Of a stretch of DNA of 64,000 nt, positions 35,909 through 48,550 are shown piece after piece (the stretch's first letter is position 1; every line of letters starts with the position of its first letter). The stretch is from Lojkania enalia. Lineage: Eukaryota > Ascomycota > Dothideomycetes > Pleosporales. The position numbers were made by a program, and so were the translations under genes. A model generated the notes under the pieces. The model saw only the letters and a list, made by a program, of their open reading frames with translations. It ran no database searches and was not told the DNA's origin. The DNA lies in assembly GCA_010094045.1 (NCBI GenBank), contig ML986590.1, forward strand, positions 168,056 through 232,055, written 5' to 3'.

Positions 35909-37838
35909 AATATCAAACTATTTCACAAACTCTACCTCAACGAAAACACTTGCCAACAAACTATGAACGCTATGCTTACGCGACGGCAGATTATCTTCAC
36001 GAAGCGAAGGTATATGAGACTTGCGCCACTATGTCCTGCGGAGGAATGAATGCAGCTTAGTATTCTGCAAGGATGTTTAGAGCTGGTTTTACTTTGGAGG
36101 AATAAATGGCATTGACAATTTAGAGGCGGGGTGTATGTACAAGGATGGATAGACGGAGAGATGCTGGAGGGCATGGGGACGAATAAAAAGATTTTTGAGG
36201 CAGCTACTCGAAGCCAGTAGCCTTTTCAATTCAGTGACTAGCCATTTGCATAGTCGGGTCTCAAATCGTGGACCTTCAAAGCTAATTTTGCGCGGGAGGA
36301 CGCACGAGAACATTGCAGTGCCAATCCTACTCCAGAAGCTATCCCTTGGTGTCCTTATAGGTCCTGAGTGGTAAACCTCCTGTCTGACTAGATCCTAAAC
36401 ACCTCCCATACTCCTAAAACACGCAGTGAAAGTGGACGAGCAGATAACTACGGCTGGGCATTGCACGTGCTACCCACCATGATTGGGCGCGTACCTAGGT
36501 GATACAAAATGTTCTTAACCAATCAGGTCAAGCGAGCGTCTCAATTTCACTACGGCCTTCTTTCTTATCCTTTTCTAACAGACCCTATATCTAGTCCCTT
36601 CCTAGTAATCCATTCAAACCCCTTCAACGACGGACCATAAATATTCGACTGGTCTCCGGGGAAAGTCGTACCCACACTCCAAGAAAATTTAGTCGGCCTA
36701 ACAGAACCGCTGATTGCTACGTCGCAAATTAGGAGTCGAACTTGGAGATAGCAACCTGGCTTGTCGTAGTGCAGCAATATTGGCTACTAGATCCTAGGAT
36801 CTTGTCGTCATCTTGATGAGCCCTAGCGATAATGCAGATGCTGTCTGCTACAACTTGATAGTAGACAGTTTGCCTATGTTACAACAGTTCAATCCTTACG
36901 ACTAACCTTCCGTGGAAAGCACAATCGTATTAGACCAATCATCTTTCCGGACTGCCATGATCTAAAACTCTGAGAAAAAAATCTAATAAAGGGCCGGGAT
37001 GCCTACAAACCTTCCAATAAGATCATCTGCCGTCTCTCTCAAAAATTTATTAGTCTACCAGTGCCAAATTGACGAGGCTTCGGATCCGACAAACGCCATC
37101 TGCTAACCTGTGTTCATCTATTAGCAAATCCAGCCGATCCAAGCTCTCGGATATGCCTCAAAGGTATCGCTCTTGCTATTTGAGAAAATAAAGCACATAC
37201 CAGCACAGGTAAGTTTTAGTATTAATCGTTTATTGATACTAATAGCATGATAGGATAAGAACCATGTGGGGCTCCATCAATTGCTATAGAGACATCAGCA
37301 AGAGCATCAGCTTCTTTCCTTTCATAGGTGATAGCCTCGTCCATGTCTTGTGTTAAGAAAAGAATTCATTCCGTTATGCATGTTTTAAGGAAGTTAATAG
37401 AATACTTACTGAGTATATAGTTTTCCCCTGGCACCTTTCCCCTTCCTTTATAACATGAAGGTTAGGTGTTTCAATGTCCATATTCTTTGGTATTCTGTAA
37501 CTTCAGTCCCAAGACTGACCTTTTGATGTGACATGACGTATTCATACCTGCTTTGTTAAAGGATGGGACACTTAAACCTATATCCGCTAATAAATCATGT
37601 ATGTCAATGCGAATTCGAATATTTTCCAAGAGGCTCACTACTATTCAAGACCAATAAGTAACACCGGGCAAGTAGGGGTCTAGCATGAGAGAGCACAGTT
37701 GATTGACGAGGCATCTATTCAGGCACCTTTATGGTCGATTCGTTATCATTGCTAGGTGTTGAGGCTCCATGAAACCTTGAAAAGGAAAAACAGTTCCATA
37801 CTCAATCCCATAAACGCATCGCCAAATCTACCGTTATC
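35909..37838. other. AT-rich intergenic region
   Basis: Only short frames without recognisable domains. I see nothing else. Confidence 0.45.
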
Positions 37839-38768
37839 CTACATTTCTGTATACCAACATTTCACCCCAACGGCTAAATGTTCATGATATCTACACTGAT
37901 CATCGCCCATTTTCTTAACTACCCACACTCCGAGACTCTCTAGCTCTTTCCCTGTCAGCCCTTGCACACTATCTACCAGAACCTCACTCTCACTCCCAAG
38001 TTGGTCTTTAAGATACGGTGGCGGCGGCAACAAGATCCTCTTAACCTTGCCTGACACCTCCATCCCAGCCGGTAACAGGGACGGAAACATTGTACGCGCA
38101 ATCCTCTTTTGCAGCGGCTCCCTAAAATCTTGAACGTAATTCCCATCCAGAAACCCATTCAAGCGATCCAGCGTCGCATACTGCGTTATCGCATCAACAA
38201 TGAAGTAGCGAAGCGAGGAGTTCACATCGGTGTATTCCCACACATTCTTGATCGCCGAGACAGTCAGAACATTGATAAAAACCCCGGGATCGGATTCCGG
38301 GAGTTCGAGATTCTCGACCATGAGGCTTATGACGATGTCCCGGAATGTCACGTCCTCGACCTTTCGTCCCAGGATCCAGAGATCGAGTAAGGTCGTGTAG
38401 TCTTGTGTCTCCTGTTGCTCTCGCAGGATATGCCGCTCCATTTCTGTCATATCCTCGGGCTTCTTTCTTCGAGGGACGGGCTTGGAGTGGATAATACGGT
38501 CTTTTGTCCATTGGAGGTAAAGTTCGAAGGCCGCTCGGTCGGCCCAAACGAAGTTTATCGGTGTGGCGAGGTTGGCCGCTACTACTTGATCGCAGAAGAA
38601 ATGGGACGTAGCAAGAAGCTGAGAAGCCTGGACCGTGTAGACTTTAGCGGAGGCATGGGGAACGCGGACATTGTGGCGAAAGCGGATGGTGAGTAGATGA
38701 CTTGTCATGGGCGGGGTTGCTGTGGTTACAAACTCGTCCATTTCTGGATAATAAAGCCGCAAATGCAC
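37839..38768 (-). CDS. BTB/POZ-like domain protein
   Basis: An intronless 309-residue protein. The N-terminal 130 residues fit the fungal BTB-like pattern: a strand block (VYTVQASQLLATSHFFCDQV) where the substrate-exposed loop meets a hydrophobic helix, then PINFVWADRAAFELYLQWT. LLDLWILGRKVEDVTFRDIVISLM matches the family region in which an alpha-helix is followed by D..F+D..I. A start at the second Met (MDEFVTTAT, 10 residues in) is possible. Such proteins are common, highly duplicated and of unknown function in leotiomycetes. A decayed relative lies at 39,250-40,199. Confidence 0.72.
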   Translation of the reverse strand: MHLRLYYPEMDEFVTTATPPMTSHLLTIRFRHNVRVPHASAKVYTVQASQLLATSHFFCDQVVAANLATPINFVWADRAAFELYLQWTKDRIIHSKPVPRRKKPEDMTEMERHILREQQETQDYTTLLDLWILGRKVEDVTFRDIVISLMVENLELPESDPGVFINVLTVSAIKNVWEYTDVNSSLRYFIVDAITQYATLDRLNGFLDGNYVQDFREPLQKRIARTMFPSLLPAGMEVSGKVKRILLPPPPYLKDQLGSESEVLVDSVQGLTGKELESLGVWVVKKMGDDQCRYHEHLAVGVKCWYTEM

Positions 38769-39249
38769 GGGTGTTTTTGGTGGTTTTTAATAGACTTTAG
38801 GAAAAGAGAAGACTTCAGCGAAAGTTTAAGGACCTTGTAGGCGCGGTGATTGCTTAGAGCAGTGGAGTGGTTAGACAATACAATATTTCACTTCGATGTA
38901 GGTGACAAGCATAATGCTCTATATGAGGCATTGTGTATATACATAATTCCTAGTAGAGAGGAAAATATACAATAGACGTAAACAGACATTAATCTAGGAG
39001 AACACTTCTCAACTAAAGAATGGCTCCTTGGCAAAAGATGCAACACAAGCGAAGAGAGGAAGCACAAATTTCTATTATTTTAGCCTTCGAATTATGTGTT
39101 TGAATTTATTATGTATTATTATGCGCATGTCCGGTAATACATTCTCTGTCCATATTCGTCCCACAATCTAGTGCTTCATTGGCTTCATTGGCAAGGCTCT
39201 TTCCTCATGCATGTTCATGAAAGAAACAATGGCTTTCACATGCTTCTAG
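38769..39249. other. Short intergenic region
   Basis: AT-rich upstream region of the BTB-like gene. No gene seen. Confidence 0.5.
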
Positions 39250-40199
39250 TCAAGAATAACAGCTTAATTCTTCTTTTGAGATTTCCTCTGTTGGGGTAGA
39301 GAATGGTCTTGGCGTACTCTCTAAGCTGACTGTAGTTTGATCCAACCAATCTGTCGATGTACTTGCCGTCTTTTGTGTGGCATATAATTCCGTCGAGAAC
39401 GAGCATAATACTGGAGTTTCAGAGCTGGTAGATAACCATGGTATATGCGATGCCGCTTCCCATGGGTTGTTCATAAGTTGGGTCAAAGGTGGTGGAACGG
39501 GTCTTCCTTCACTCGATGCTGTATCGCACCTGGTCCCTTTTACCTACTTATGTGCTACATCTCTTCCCTTTTTCTGTGACTGATGCAGCCATACCATTAG
39601 TTCTCTCACAAAAATTTCTGGCCATTCTTTACTACCTGAATCCGGTACGAATCTCCTCACATCCACTGTTTCACGCCATATAGTGATCGCCGCGTACATC
39701 AATTTCCGGATCGGATTTCCTAGCTTCTCGCTGAAGAATTCCAGATCAACAATATTCGGCTTAAGCGCTTTGACGAATTGATTCGGAAAGCCGTCTGTCG
39801 TTCCATTTGTTAATCATGATAGAAATAACCGTATCCTTGAACGTGTATCCCGCACCTGCTTCCCGAGAAACCAAGTGCCCAGATAATTCGAGTACGCTGC
39901 CCAGGACCTGTCTTCAAGACTTGAGCAGTCTTTCTTCTATTAGAATCTTTCATGGTGCGGAAACTAGACTTGGAAAAGACTTCGCCGGAGTTGAGCCTTC
40001 GAGATAGATGGCGAAAATATTGAAACCTGGCAAGTTGAGGCGTATGATGCCATCTCGATGTTTTGAGGGTGATTTCTGGAGTTGTTCGCGGAAATAGAGA
40101 GATGTGAGGGCAGCGCGTGGTGCGGGGAATGTAAGTTGTTTCGTTGGAGGGGTTTGTTTCGGTGTTGCGGAGCTTTACTAGTAGGGTTGACGTACTCAT
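39250..40199 (-). pseudogene. Decayed BTB-like gene
   Basis: The minus strand starts MSTSTLLVKLRNTETNP and then continues in a different frame with LTFPAPRAALTSLYFREQL and DGIIRLNLPGFNIFAIYLE, a typical BTB core. Farther along, GAGYTFKDTVISIMIN matches VEDVTFRDIVISLMVEN of the intact gene at 37839-38768. Frame changes and stops separate the blocks. It is probably an old paralogue; introns alone do not explain the breaks. Confidence 0.55.
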
Positions 40200-42459
40200 C
40201 GATATAAAAGTGCTTTAGAAGAAGTAAATGTACTAAAATAGAGAATCGGTAGGACAATATATACTACTAGATTTCCTTACTAGGTATAGGAATATGTAAG
40301 GCAGGAAAATTAGTCGTAGCAAAGGTAAACATAAAATAACAATGGTTGCATTAACGCGAAAATTACATTGAGAACATCTGATTCAGTATATTGATTTATA
40401 ACTCTATGATTTAGATATCTGGCTAGTTATGCTTTCTTCTGAACCTGTAACACAGTTAGCCTAACAGCTGCTTAATATTCCATTGCCCGTACTCTAGTCC
40501 TTTCCAAGTGATACCTTCATACAAGTTCCTCCGGCATGGGTTCTTCACCTTGGCTAGTTCAAGCTATTATCATTCATTTCTGATATAAGCGAATGGATTG
40601 GTTAGTTATGATAATAAGTTCTTATTATGTTCATGGTTTTCTGCCGTATTCGATGCCAGGTCCAAGGACGCAAGAGCGTTGCGACGGACTCCGGTAGCCT
40701 GTGGAGTGTAGTCAAATTATTCATGCAGAAGATCCACATAGAATTCATGTTCGCGTCGTTGGAATGGTAAACCAGGGGTTTGAAAGGGTAATATAACAGA
40801 GTTGTTGGAGTACTATTCTGTTGCGATAGAGAGGTATAGAACCTACTGTTCTCGGAGAAGCTGTGCTATTTATATACTAATGCCTAGGAAAGGAACGTTA
40901 GCTCAGTGGCCACATTCTAGGTAATCCGTAGGTAGTCATGCGAATTTTCCCCAAGAGCGTGTATCCGAAGATAAAAGATCTATCAGTACGTCAGTGAATC
41001 CTTTCTGTATAGAATCGAAAAGAAAGGTCCAGCGAGATCGAGTCTAGGCAGAGGGCCTTTTCGAGTATTAGTAGTTTAGTGTACTAAACATATGTCATCC
41101 ACGCCGACAAGAGTTCATTTAGCAGTATCAGTGCCATACTTTGAAGGGCGAGCGCCCACCTAGGCACTCAGAATAATACCACGTATGATCAGAGCTGCGG
41201 GATATTAGCTTCTTCTCCCAGAAACAATTGTTCGACCGCGCTAGTTGGAGGTGGGTTATACATATAGTCATTCATTTTTGAGTCCTACGCTGCAGACCGG
41301 CTATAGCATAGCTTGAAGTCCAGGAAGAAGTTTCTGGGACTGGGTAAGATGCGACCTAGACATGAACAGAGCTTTTATGTGGCACTTACAAAAGCTTGCT
41401 TAAACATTAAACAAAATGGTAACTAAGCTCTAAGCTCATAAAATAAACCCTGAGCTTCATTGTAACACTAAATTGCTTCTACGATACATTCCCAGCAAAG
41501 GAGACCCGGATCTCAGCAATATCACAAATTGTTTCTGAAGCCCTCACCACACTAACCCCCAACCCAAACAAGAAACAGCCCCCAGCCTCCTCATTAAACT
41601 CACCCCATCCTTCCTGCCCAGCACAAACATCTTACCCAAAGCGTCGCCATACTAGTACCACCAATTAGATCCCGCAATTTCCGAGCAAGCCAATGACCAC
41701 AACAGACGCTAACACTGTCCATACCGTACGCCTAACTCACCAGCACTGCAACCGCGCTGTACTAAGCGTGGACATCCGGACCTTCGCGCTTCCGCAAACT
41801 CCCTTGAGGGTCCAAGTGGCGAAGCTGCACTGAGGCAAGACGAATAGATAGTCGGCAGGACATATGCATTCATGGTGCTTGCGGATACGGGAATAGAGCG
41901 TTTCTCCAACTATGATTGATATTTATATTGGTATTGGAATTAGCATCGATAATTCGACTCTCAAGTCTGTCTTATTAGATATTACCTATACACTCTCCCC
42001 ATCCATGCACCTCATCTCCGCATCAGGAAATCGCGTGCCAACGATCGAAGTCGTTCGGTCTCTGTGTTCTAAGCCCCTTTAACGAAAGGCCAAAGCGACC
42101 ACCCAAAATCCCCCACACAACAAAAGCCTCAGTTTATACAGCGAGGGAATCAGACTAGACCCAGATCCAAAAAAAAAAACTTGGCGAACACTTAAGGTCT
42201 GAAGAATTAGAACCTCATAAGATCCCCAAGAATAAAAAGAATCGAAAACAAATAATTGAACCTCGTCTCCCCCCTGAAGTGAGCGACCTATCAATACAAT
42301 CCCACCCCCTAATCAAAATAGGAGCAACGCACAAGTTGCCCACGTCACCAAGCATCAACAAGAAAAATAAAAACCTATCCAATGCGCAGATCCAAAAAGG
42401 CCTCATTTGGCACGCAACGAACGCTCCCACACGCTTTCCATCGTAATACACATATCGTT
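40200..42459. other. AT-rich intergenic region
   Basis: No supported gene. Short frames at 41709-41909 and 42079-42451 have no domain. The last part is the 3' flank of the ceramide synthase gene. Confidence 0.45.
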
Positions 42460-44037
42460 TTACTTTTGATTCTTCTTCCTTTCCCTCAGCCTCGAGCCGA
42501 TAGTTCCGGGTTCCTCCTGTCGGACAGGTTTTTCCGGAGTCTTGGGTATCTCTCCATTGACCAAGGCCTTCGGTGCTCCATTCGCAAAGCCGTTTGCAAA
42601 GCCATTCGCGGAGCCGTTCGCATACCCATTAGCCTTGAGGGGCTCAGGTTCCTTAGTCTCCTCTTCGTTCTCCGATTCTTCGTATTCGCTCCTTTCGTCC
42701 TCAGCCACCTCGCCCCAGGTCGCAACAAACCTGTACGCGATCCTGCAGATGTAGAACCACCAGATCAGATTGACGGCTTGCAGAGCAGCTAGTAGTACAA
42801 ACGTAATGTATTGCGAGATCCAGCACTTGTATTGCTGGGTTTCCCAATTAAGTTCGAAGGGGCCGACAGTTGAGAATTCGGTGAAAATGGAGTAAAGAAT
42901 TTTGAGGTTGATGTAATGGCGGAGATAGCCCCAGATGCACATGAATGTGAAGAAGTAGGGGCCGGTGATGGGAGAGTCGATGTAATTTAGGACCTTGGAT
43001 GTCTGTAGAGTTATTAGCATTCCATTCACGTGGAAAGATGGGGCTAATCTAAACATACCGCAAGGAAAAAGTCAGAAATATCCATAGTGATATAGACTGC
43101 AATTCCCATGTAGGTAAAGTGGAAGCGGTAGCTGCACCAAATAAGCGCAAGCGTAATGAAATGATGCGCGACCAATTCCTTAAAATCCTTTCGTGGCTTC
43201 TCAAGCATCAGGAGCAGAACAATCATTTGCTGTGCCCAATACGCTGCTTGCAGCAGATAGTATGCCTTGAACACGCCTTCATGTGTGCGGTGCGGGAACC
43301 CCTCGTACATGCCCGTCGTGTTGAAATACCAAACCGGCGTCCGTGACATGACATACAATCCAAATGGGCCGAAAAAGGCAAAGTACACGGCAGTGTAGAA
43401 TTGTTCCATGAAGCGGGACTGTTTCGCGCGGGACCTTATGCCATACCAGAGTGCAATCGGCCTAATCATTCGCTGCATGAGGAACTCTCTTGTAAAGGAC
43501 AGGACAACAACGTAGAAGCCGACGAAAGCAAAGTCGCGTGCGCCTTTGCCATATTGGACTGGTGCATCAGAACCCGGCTCCTGCGGCAGCGGGTAGGAGA
43601 GGAACAGGCCGGCTGTGATAGGATTCGATGGGACAGGATTGAGGAGGTACAGCAACGCAATCGAGGTCATGAGGACGAGGGGCAGCAGCCATGTGTGTCG
43701 CAAGCATAGTCGCTTCGTTTTTGATAGCAGCCGTCTTATGGTCCGGCGTTTGGAACGGCGCGGGGGCTTGTCCGAAGGATGTCGCTGGGCTGGCGTGTTA
43801 GTGAGGGAGGAACTCCACAATCTTCCATGGAAGAAGTGTGCGTACAGAGGGTTCAACGGGCGTTCGCGGAGGTGACATGGTCGCGAACGCGGGCACATCA
43901 TTGTCTCCCAAGGGCTCCTCCCCCAGTCCACTAGACTTCCTCCGCCGCCTTGCGGTACCGTGCTTGTGGCTCTCCCTGCGCGGGGCCTGGGCGTGCCCGT
44001 TCAAGGGCGGAAACGGTTCTGTGCCTGACTGCGCCAT
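42460..44037 (-). CDS. LAG1: Ceramide synthase, Lag1/Lac1 (TLC domain)
   Basis: Three exons (44037-43846, 43784-43059, 43002-42460) encode 486 residues. The enzyme joins a sphingoid base to an acyl-CoA in the ER membrane. The N-tail carries RRRRKSSGLGEE, conserved in fungal Lag1, then multiple membrane helices. The catalytic Lag1 motif spans the second junction: a double histidine in ELVAHHFITLALIWCSY, then FTYMGIAVYITMDISDFFLA joined to TSKVLNYID. The C-tail is acidic and has an (A/S)NG(F/Y/S) mini-repeat. The ATG at 44037 is preferred; an in-frame upstream ATG at 44157 would add 40 residues. The acceptor at 43785 was chosen over one 5 nt earlier because only it keeps the frame. Confidence 0.93.
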
Positions 44038-44671
44038 CTTTGCATGCACAGTTCTCGGGGGAGCAGCTGGGACTGAGAGAAACGTGCGAGGCCTCCGCGC
44101 CGAGAGCAAGAGGGCATCGACGAAGTTAAATTGCGGGAAAGGAGAGATCAGCGCCAAGCCGCCTAGGATTCTGGCGATGATTGGGCGGGGCGGAGTGCAA
44201 GGGGCCTGACTAATATGACAGGCGAGGTCTGACCGTCAGCGGGAATCCGCACTCATAGAACCCCGAGTCGAGATCGAAACCGCTACAAGAGGTGTTACGG
44301 GGAGATAAAGGTAGTTATTCCAAAAATTCGGGGGCTTTTCGGATGACTGAGGCACAAAGGAGGGAACGACAGAGCAAGAGTTCCTCCAGCCGAATGAGAA
44401 TATTCATATGCCCTTATCACACCTCTGCCGTGTCTCGAAATCTGCCGTTTTTCCGACACCCGGATGGACCTGAAAAAAAGAAAAAGAAAACGCATGTAAC
44501 AACTGCCAATCTTGGGCTGGGCGGTACACAGCTCACTCACAGCCTCCGACAGCACGTCAGCATTGACGTTGCGGGGGTACGAGGAACAAAAGCAGCTGAC
44601 CCGCATCGCCTGCACGGCCATTTTAGTCAAAGCATAGTGTGTAGCCTATACTTCTATAGTACGAAAATAGT
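44038..44671. other. Intergenic region between VPS38 and LAG1
   Basis: 634 bases holding the LAG1 promoter and the VPS38 3' end. An open plus-strand frame at 44292-45077 is antisense to VPS38 and rejected. Confidence 0.5.
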
Positions 44672-46681
44672 TCATTCGACTTCTCTAAGTCTGCTTCCCG
44701 GTATACCAGCTGTTTTATGCTTCTGCAGCGACTGCTTCGCGAACCCAAGACTGCCGTTCGATTTCGAAGCGTCGGCTCGACGCGCCCCATTTGCAACATT
44801 TTCAAACCCATCTTTGATGTCCGGACCACCAGCGCTGCTAGCTGTTGCCGTGCTGTCCATGCTGCCTTTCCTTGATAGCATGCCGTCCTGCCTGAGAAGG
44901 CCCCTAATACCTCCAGATTTTCGGGCTGGGAGCTCCCCCTTTCCTGCCGTGGCAACATATAGTAGGTATTTGAGATTAGGCAGGGTATGCCGCACATCAA
45001 TTGGTCGGAGTCCAAGTGCATTTGAGAGTATTTCAATGTCCTTGTTGAGTAGAAACACGCCGTATTCGAACCGATAGCGAACTACCCCTTTTATGAAGAG
45101 AGGATATGTCCGAGGGTTGTTAGCATTGCCCGTGCTCATGGCGAGAGGATCATCAATCGTGGACGTGGAGCCATGAGGGTTCACAGGATAAGGTAATATA
45201 ACAGAGAGATAAGGCGATAGTAGAAACACAAGCTGGGCCACGTAGCCCAATGCGGCAGATGTAACGTCTTCCTTCGCATCATCGAATTCGGTATTTGGTA
45301 ATGGGAGGCCACGTATTGTGAAAGCAAGGGATTTACCTGGTATGGGTTCGATCGGGAAAATCTTCTGCAGGTCTTCGCATATTCGTCTTCGTTGGCCGGT
45401 AATCTCCTCGTCCGTGTTCTCCGCAAGCTCCTTCAATTGTTCATGTTTCTCCTTGTCGAGGACTAGGTCATTCTCGGCTCTAGCTTGAAAGTTGCGTCCT
45501 TCCTGCATCTTCTCTTTTCGAAACTTGATATTCGTTTTCAATTCATCTCTTTTTCTTCTCAGAGCTTCTACACGGCGCTTCTCGGCGGAGACCGCGGCTT
45601 CCACAGTCTTTAGCCCTTCTTGTGCTTCCGGAACTTGCTCTATAGTAGAAATCGCTTGTTTATTCTCCTCCAAGATAGACTCAATCTCTTCCGCGAGACG
45701 GTCACGCGTCGCTAAAGCGTCTTGGATGCAGTCGTCCAGGGTTGAGAGTCGCATTAAAGCGTCATAACTAGATGTGTTTAGCACTCTGCCATCCGGAAGT
45801 GCCTTTGGAGGTGCAAGTGCGTCTGCAAGCATTCTCTCTCTGACGGGCAGATCGGTAAAGCTGGTGTATATGCCATCGGTCATGTGGAATAGGATGCAGT
45901 TCTGTGGCAGTGGGTGCCTGAACCTCCCCAATGTCTTCCCTATGAATTGTAAAGCCCTCAGTTGCACAGCAAACTCAATCAGATACTGCCAGCCCTTGGT
46001 GTTTTGATTTTTTGCCCAAACTTTGACCGTAAGCTTGTCGAGTCGTGTGACTCCTGGGCCACAAGTCCCCAGGTCGAAGAAACGAAAATTGGGGTTCATG
46101 GCCTTTTCTACAACCTCGGATACATATACAGGTTCTTCTTGGTTGTCTATGTGCAGCGAGAAGAAAGTGTCGGCCATTCGACCCTCTGTGATGTTCTCCA
46201 GCTTCTGTTGCCTAACCAAGGGGTTTGCACCCGACCACTCCATTGTGCTCCGTCTTCTCAACCCTCGACCCATAGTAGGCCTATTGGACCTGGAAGGCCT
46301 TTGGGTAGGTGACGAAGGCTGTTGCACCTCGCCATTGCCTTGTTTAAGACGATCATCGGTGGACGTCAAATCGCTGGACGATCTGGAATGTACCAGGCCC
46401 CTGCTCTCTCTTAAGGCCAAAGCCTTTGTCGGCGACTTCAATGTGCTCGGTATCGCATCATCGTCAATGGTTTTCCCGCGTTGTCGGGACGGTGGAGGTG
46501 CGAGCGTGAGGTTCCGAATGGTGATGCCCTGGAGGTGCCGGAGCTTCCGATTCTAGAGCGATTAGCCAATGCCAGTTACCCTGCGAATGGTTCCCACATA
46601 TGGCAACAACCATGGCCGTTCTCGCGGTGGCGGCGAGGATTCGTTTGAATCAGCCCCGGTGACCTGTTCATCGCCGGCCAT
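44672..46681 (-). CDS. VPS38: Vps38/UVRAG-like subunit of PI3-kinase complex II
   Basis: Two exons (46681-46598 and 46552-44672) encode 654 residues. The intron is 45 nt with a GTGGGA donor; joining gives RPWLLPYNRKLRHLQGITIR, a conserved opening of the UVRAG/Vps38-Atg14 family. The region to about residue 240 contains a C2-like part. Residues about 265-390 are a long coiled coil (e.g. EEIESILEENKQAISTIEQV, EKRRVEALRRKRDELKTNIK). The C-terminal lobe (YVAQLVFLLSPYLSVILPYP, YRFEYGVFLLNKDIEILSNA, LPNLKYLLYV) is the BARA-like membrane domain. The protein directs Vps34 to endosomes for vacuolar sorting. Atg14 is the alternative name in the family, but size and layout favour Vps38. Confidence 0.82.
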
Positions 46682-47021
46682 GCTGAGCAGCTTTGCTGGA
46701 TGTCGAGCCAACGAGACTGCTTGGACAGGTGCGGAGTGGCTTTAGCAGCAGGCGTGGTGTTGCATGCCAATTTCCTTGGGCAGGGTAACAGTTAATACAC
46801 TCGGCACTCCTCATGATATTGTTGAATATCGGTCGCGTGAATGAATTGTCGTAGTCGTGGAGCTACCGCATTGGAACAGCACGCGGACCCTCCCAGGTCG
46901 ATGGATGGATGAGCTTCTCGTTGGCCCGTGCGCCGACGGCATCTTGGGGAAGTTTTTCCGCCGACACCACTCTCCCTCCCACCACTGCAGTCAACGCCAT
47001 TGCCTTCCGGCTACCTCGTCA
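46682..47021. promoter_or_regulatory. Divergent promoter region of VPS38 and mL67/MHR1
   Basis: 340 bases between two start codons on opposite strands. The plus-strand frame from 46857 continues in frame into MHR1, so the annotated start could move upstream. Confidence 0.55.
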
Positions 47022-48550
47022 ATGGTGCGCGCATCCAGAGTAGCGCGTGAACTTCGCGTCGCCGCGCAGGACCGGCGGGCGCAGAAGGCACTTGTTGAAC
47101 ACGGCAAACACATTTTTATGTCCAGGAACCTCAGGACAAACCAGATTCTGTACTCCTTCTATCCCGGCCTCGATGTAAGAAAAATTTGGAGCTTGATATA
47201 GATTGCAAGTTTTTCGGTCAATGGCTCATTCAATTGCAGAAAAGGCACATCAAACAGCTGCCGTTCATCGGCAAGCACTCGTCACCCCCCGACATCCGAC
47301 GTGACCTCTGGACGCCCTACTGCACCGTCACTTTCCCGCATCCCGAACAAGGCCATCATGCTTTCCGTAAACTACGCGAGTTCCGGAAATACCACGAGAC
47401 GCGTTGGGATATCCAACATCCAGAATGGAAGGGCAAGCAATCGAAGGAGCTGGTGCGGTCGATTATTGACCAAAGAGCAAACTCAGTTGCAGATCTTGCA
47501 AAAGTGCTGGCCAATCAGGGCGAGCAGGGAGTCAAAATGGAAGAACGGTCCGAGCAAAGGAAAAAAGAACAAGAAGAGTTCCTCGAGAAGCAGTGGGCAG
47601 AGATTGAGGAGCTGGAAAAAGCCTCTCGAGCGGAAATGCCGGGGCTGTTGCAAGAAATCTCGCGAATGGAGGATCGAATTGCTTTGGTCAGAGGCGACAA
47701 GGAAGAGACGCAACGTCTAAGACTTGAGATGTGGCCGTTCAAGCGTAGACGCAACAAATTGAACTGGGCAAAAGATCAGCTCCGGCAGCGCAAAGAAGCT
47801 TTTGAGCTTGACGCTAAGGAGGCGCGCAAGCATGAGGAAGCGGAAAATGTTCGAAAACAACAAGAGCGCGCCCTCCAAACTCAGCGGGAGCGCTTTGCCG
47901 AGGAGGAAGACGTTCCTTTGGAAGATGTTCAACGCTCAGACGACGACCAAGAACGCCACTACCGCAAGATGTGGAAAAAAATTGTAGGCGAACAAGTAGA
48001 GGAGATGGCTCGTACCAACCGCCGCATGAAAGAAAAGATCTTGCAAGAACAGCGAGAACAGTTAGCCACTCAGAGGTGCATACCAGACGAGTACATCAAA
48101 TTCTTCGAAGCAGAAATGGCAATCAAACCCAAGGCCATCACCCATATGGAAATTTTGAATGAGTCCCTTCTTCCCAAGACCCTGAAAACACATCCGGAAC
48201 CATTCAAACTAAATGGCGTTGAAATCCAATGGGCCGATCTTCAGTTCTCTGAGTGGGCGGAGGCTTGGCCATTAGAAGTCGTGCACGATACCATGGGCAT
48301 CCACGATGCTAAGGAAGCGCAAATGCCCGAACAGGAGACAAGGTCAACGCCATGGATTTCTGAGGAAGAGTATTATAACAAACTAGAAGAGGCCCGAGAG
48401 ACGCTTAGAGTGGATATGGAGAGGGAGGCAAGGATCGCTCAGGGACTTCCTGAAGACCCCGCGCAAGCACCACCAAAGACGGGCATCCGGAGGTATATGC
48501 CAGAGATATACAACCCGTTCAAGGACCTTCTCAAGCGCGCGTCCGCTTAG
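47022..48550 (+). CDS. MHR1: Mitochondrial large-subunit ribosomal protein mL67 / Mhr1
   Basis: Two exons (47022-47174 and 47240-48550, phase 0) encode 487 residues. The N-terminal 120 residues match the Mhr1 domain: HGKHIFMSRNLRTNQILYSF, then after the intron QLPFIGKHSSPPDIRRDLWT and PYCTVTFPHPEQGHHAFRKL. The family is a fungal mitoribosome component, and yeast Mhr1 also acts in mtDNA recombination. The central 200 residues are a highly charged coiled coil rich in E, K, Q and R, a usual extension in filamentous ascomycetes. The tail ends RRYMPEIYNPFKDLLKR. The start MVRASRVARELRV is basic and suits a mitochondrial targeting sequence. An in-frame upstream ATG at 46857 would add 55 residues and is less likely. 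Confidence 0.8.

Noticed and set aside
44292..45077. 261-codon plus-strand frame
   Set aside because: Antisense to VPS38 and its downstream region; shadow of the real gene.
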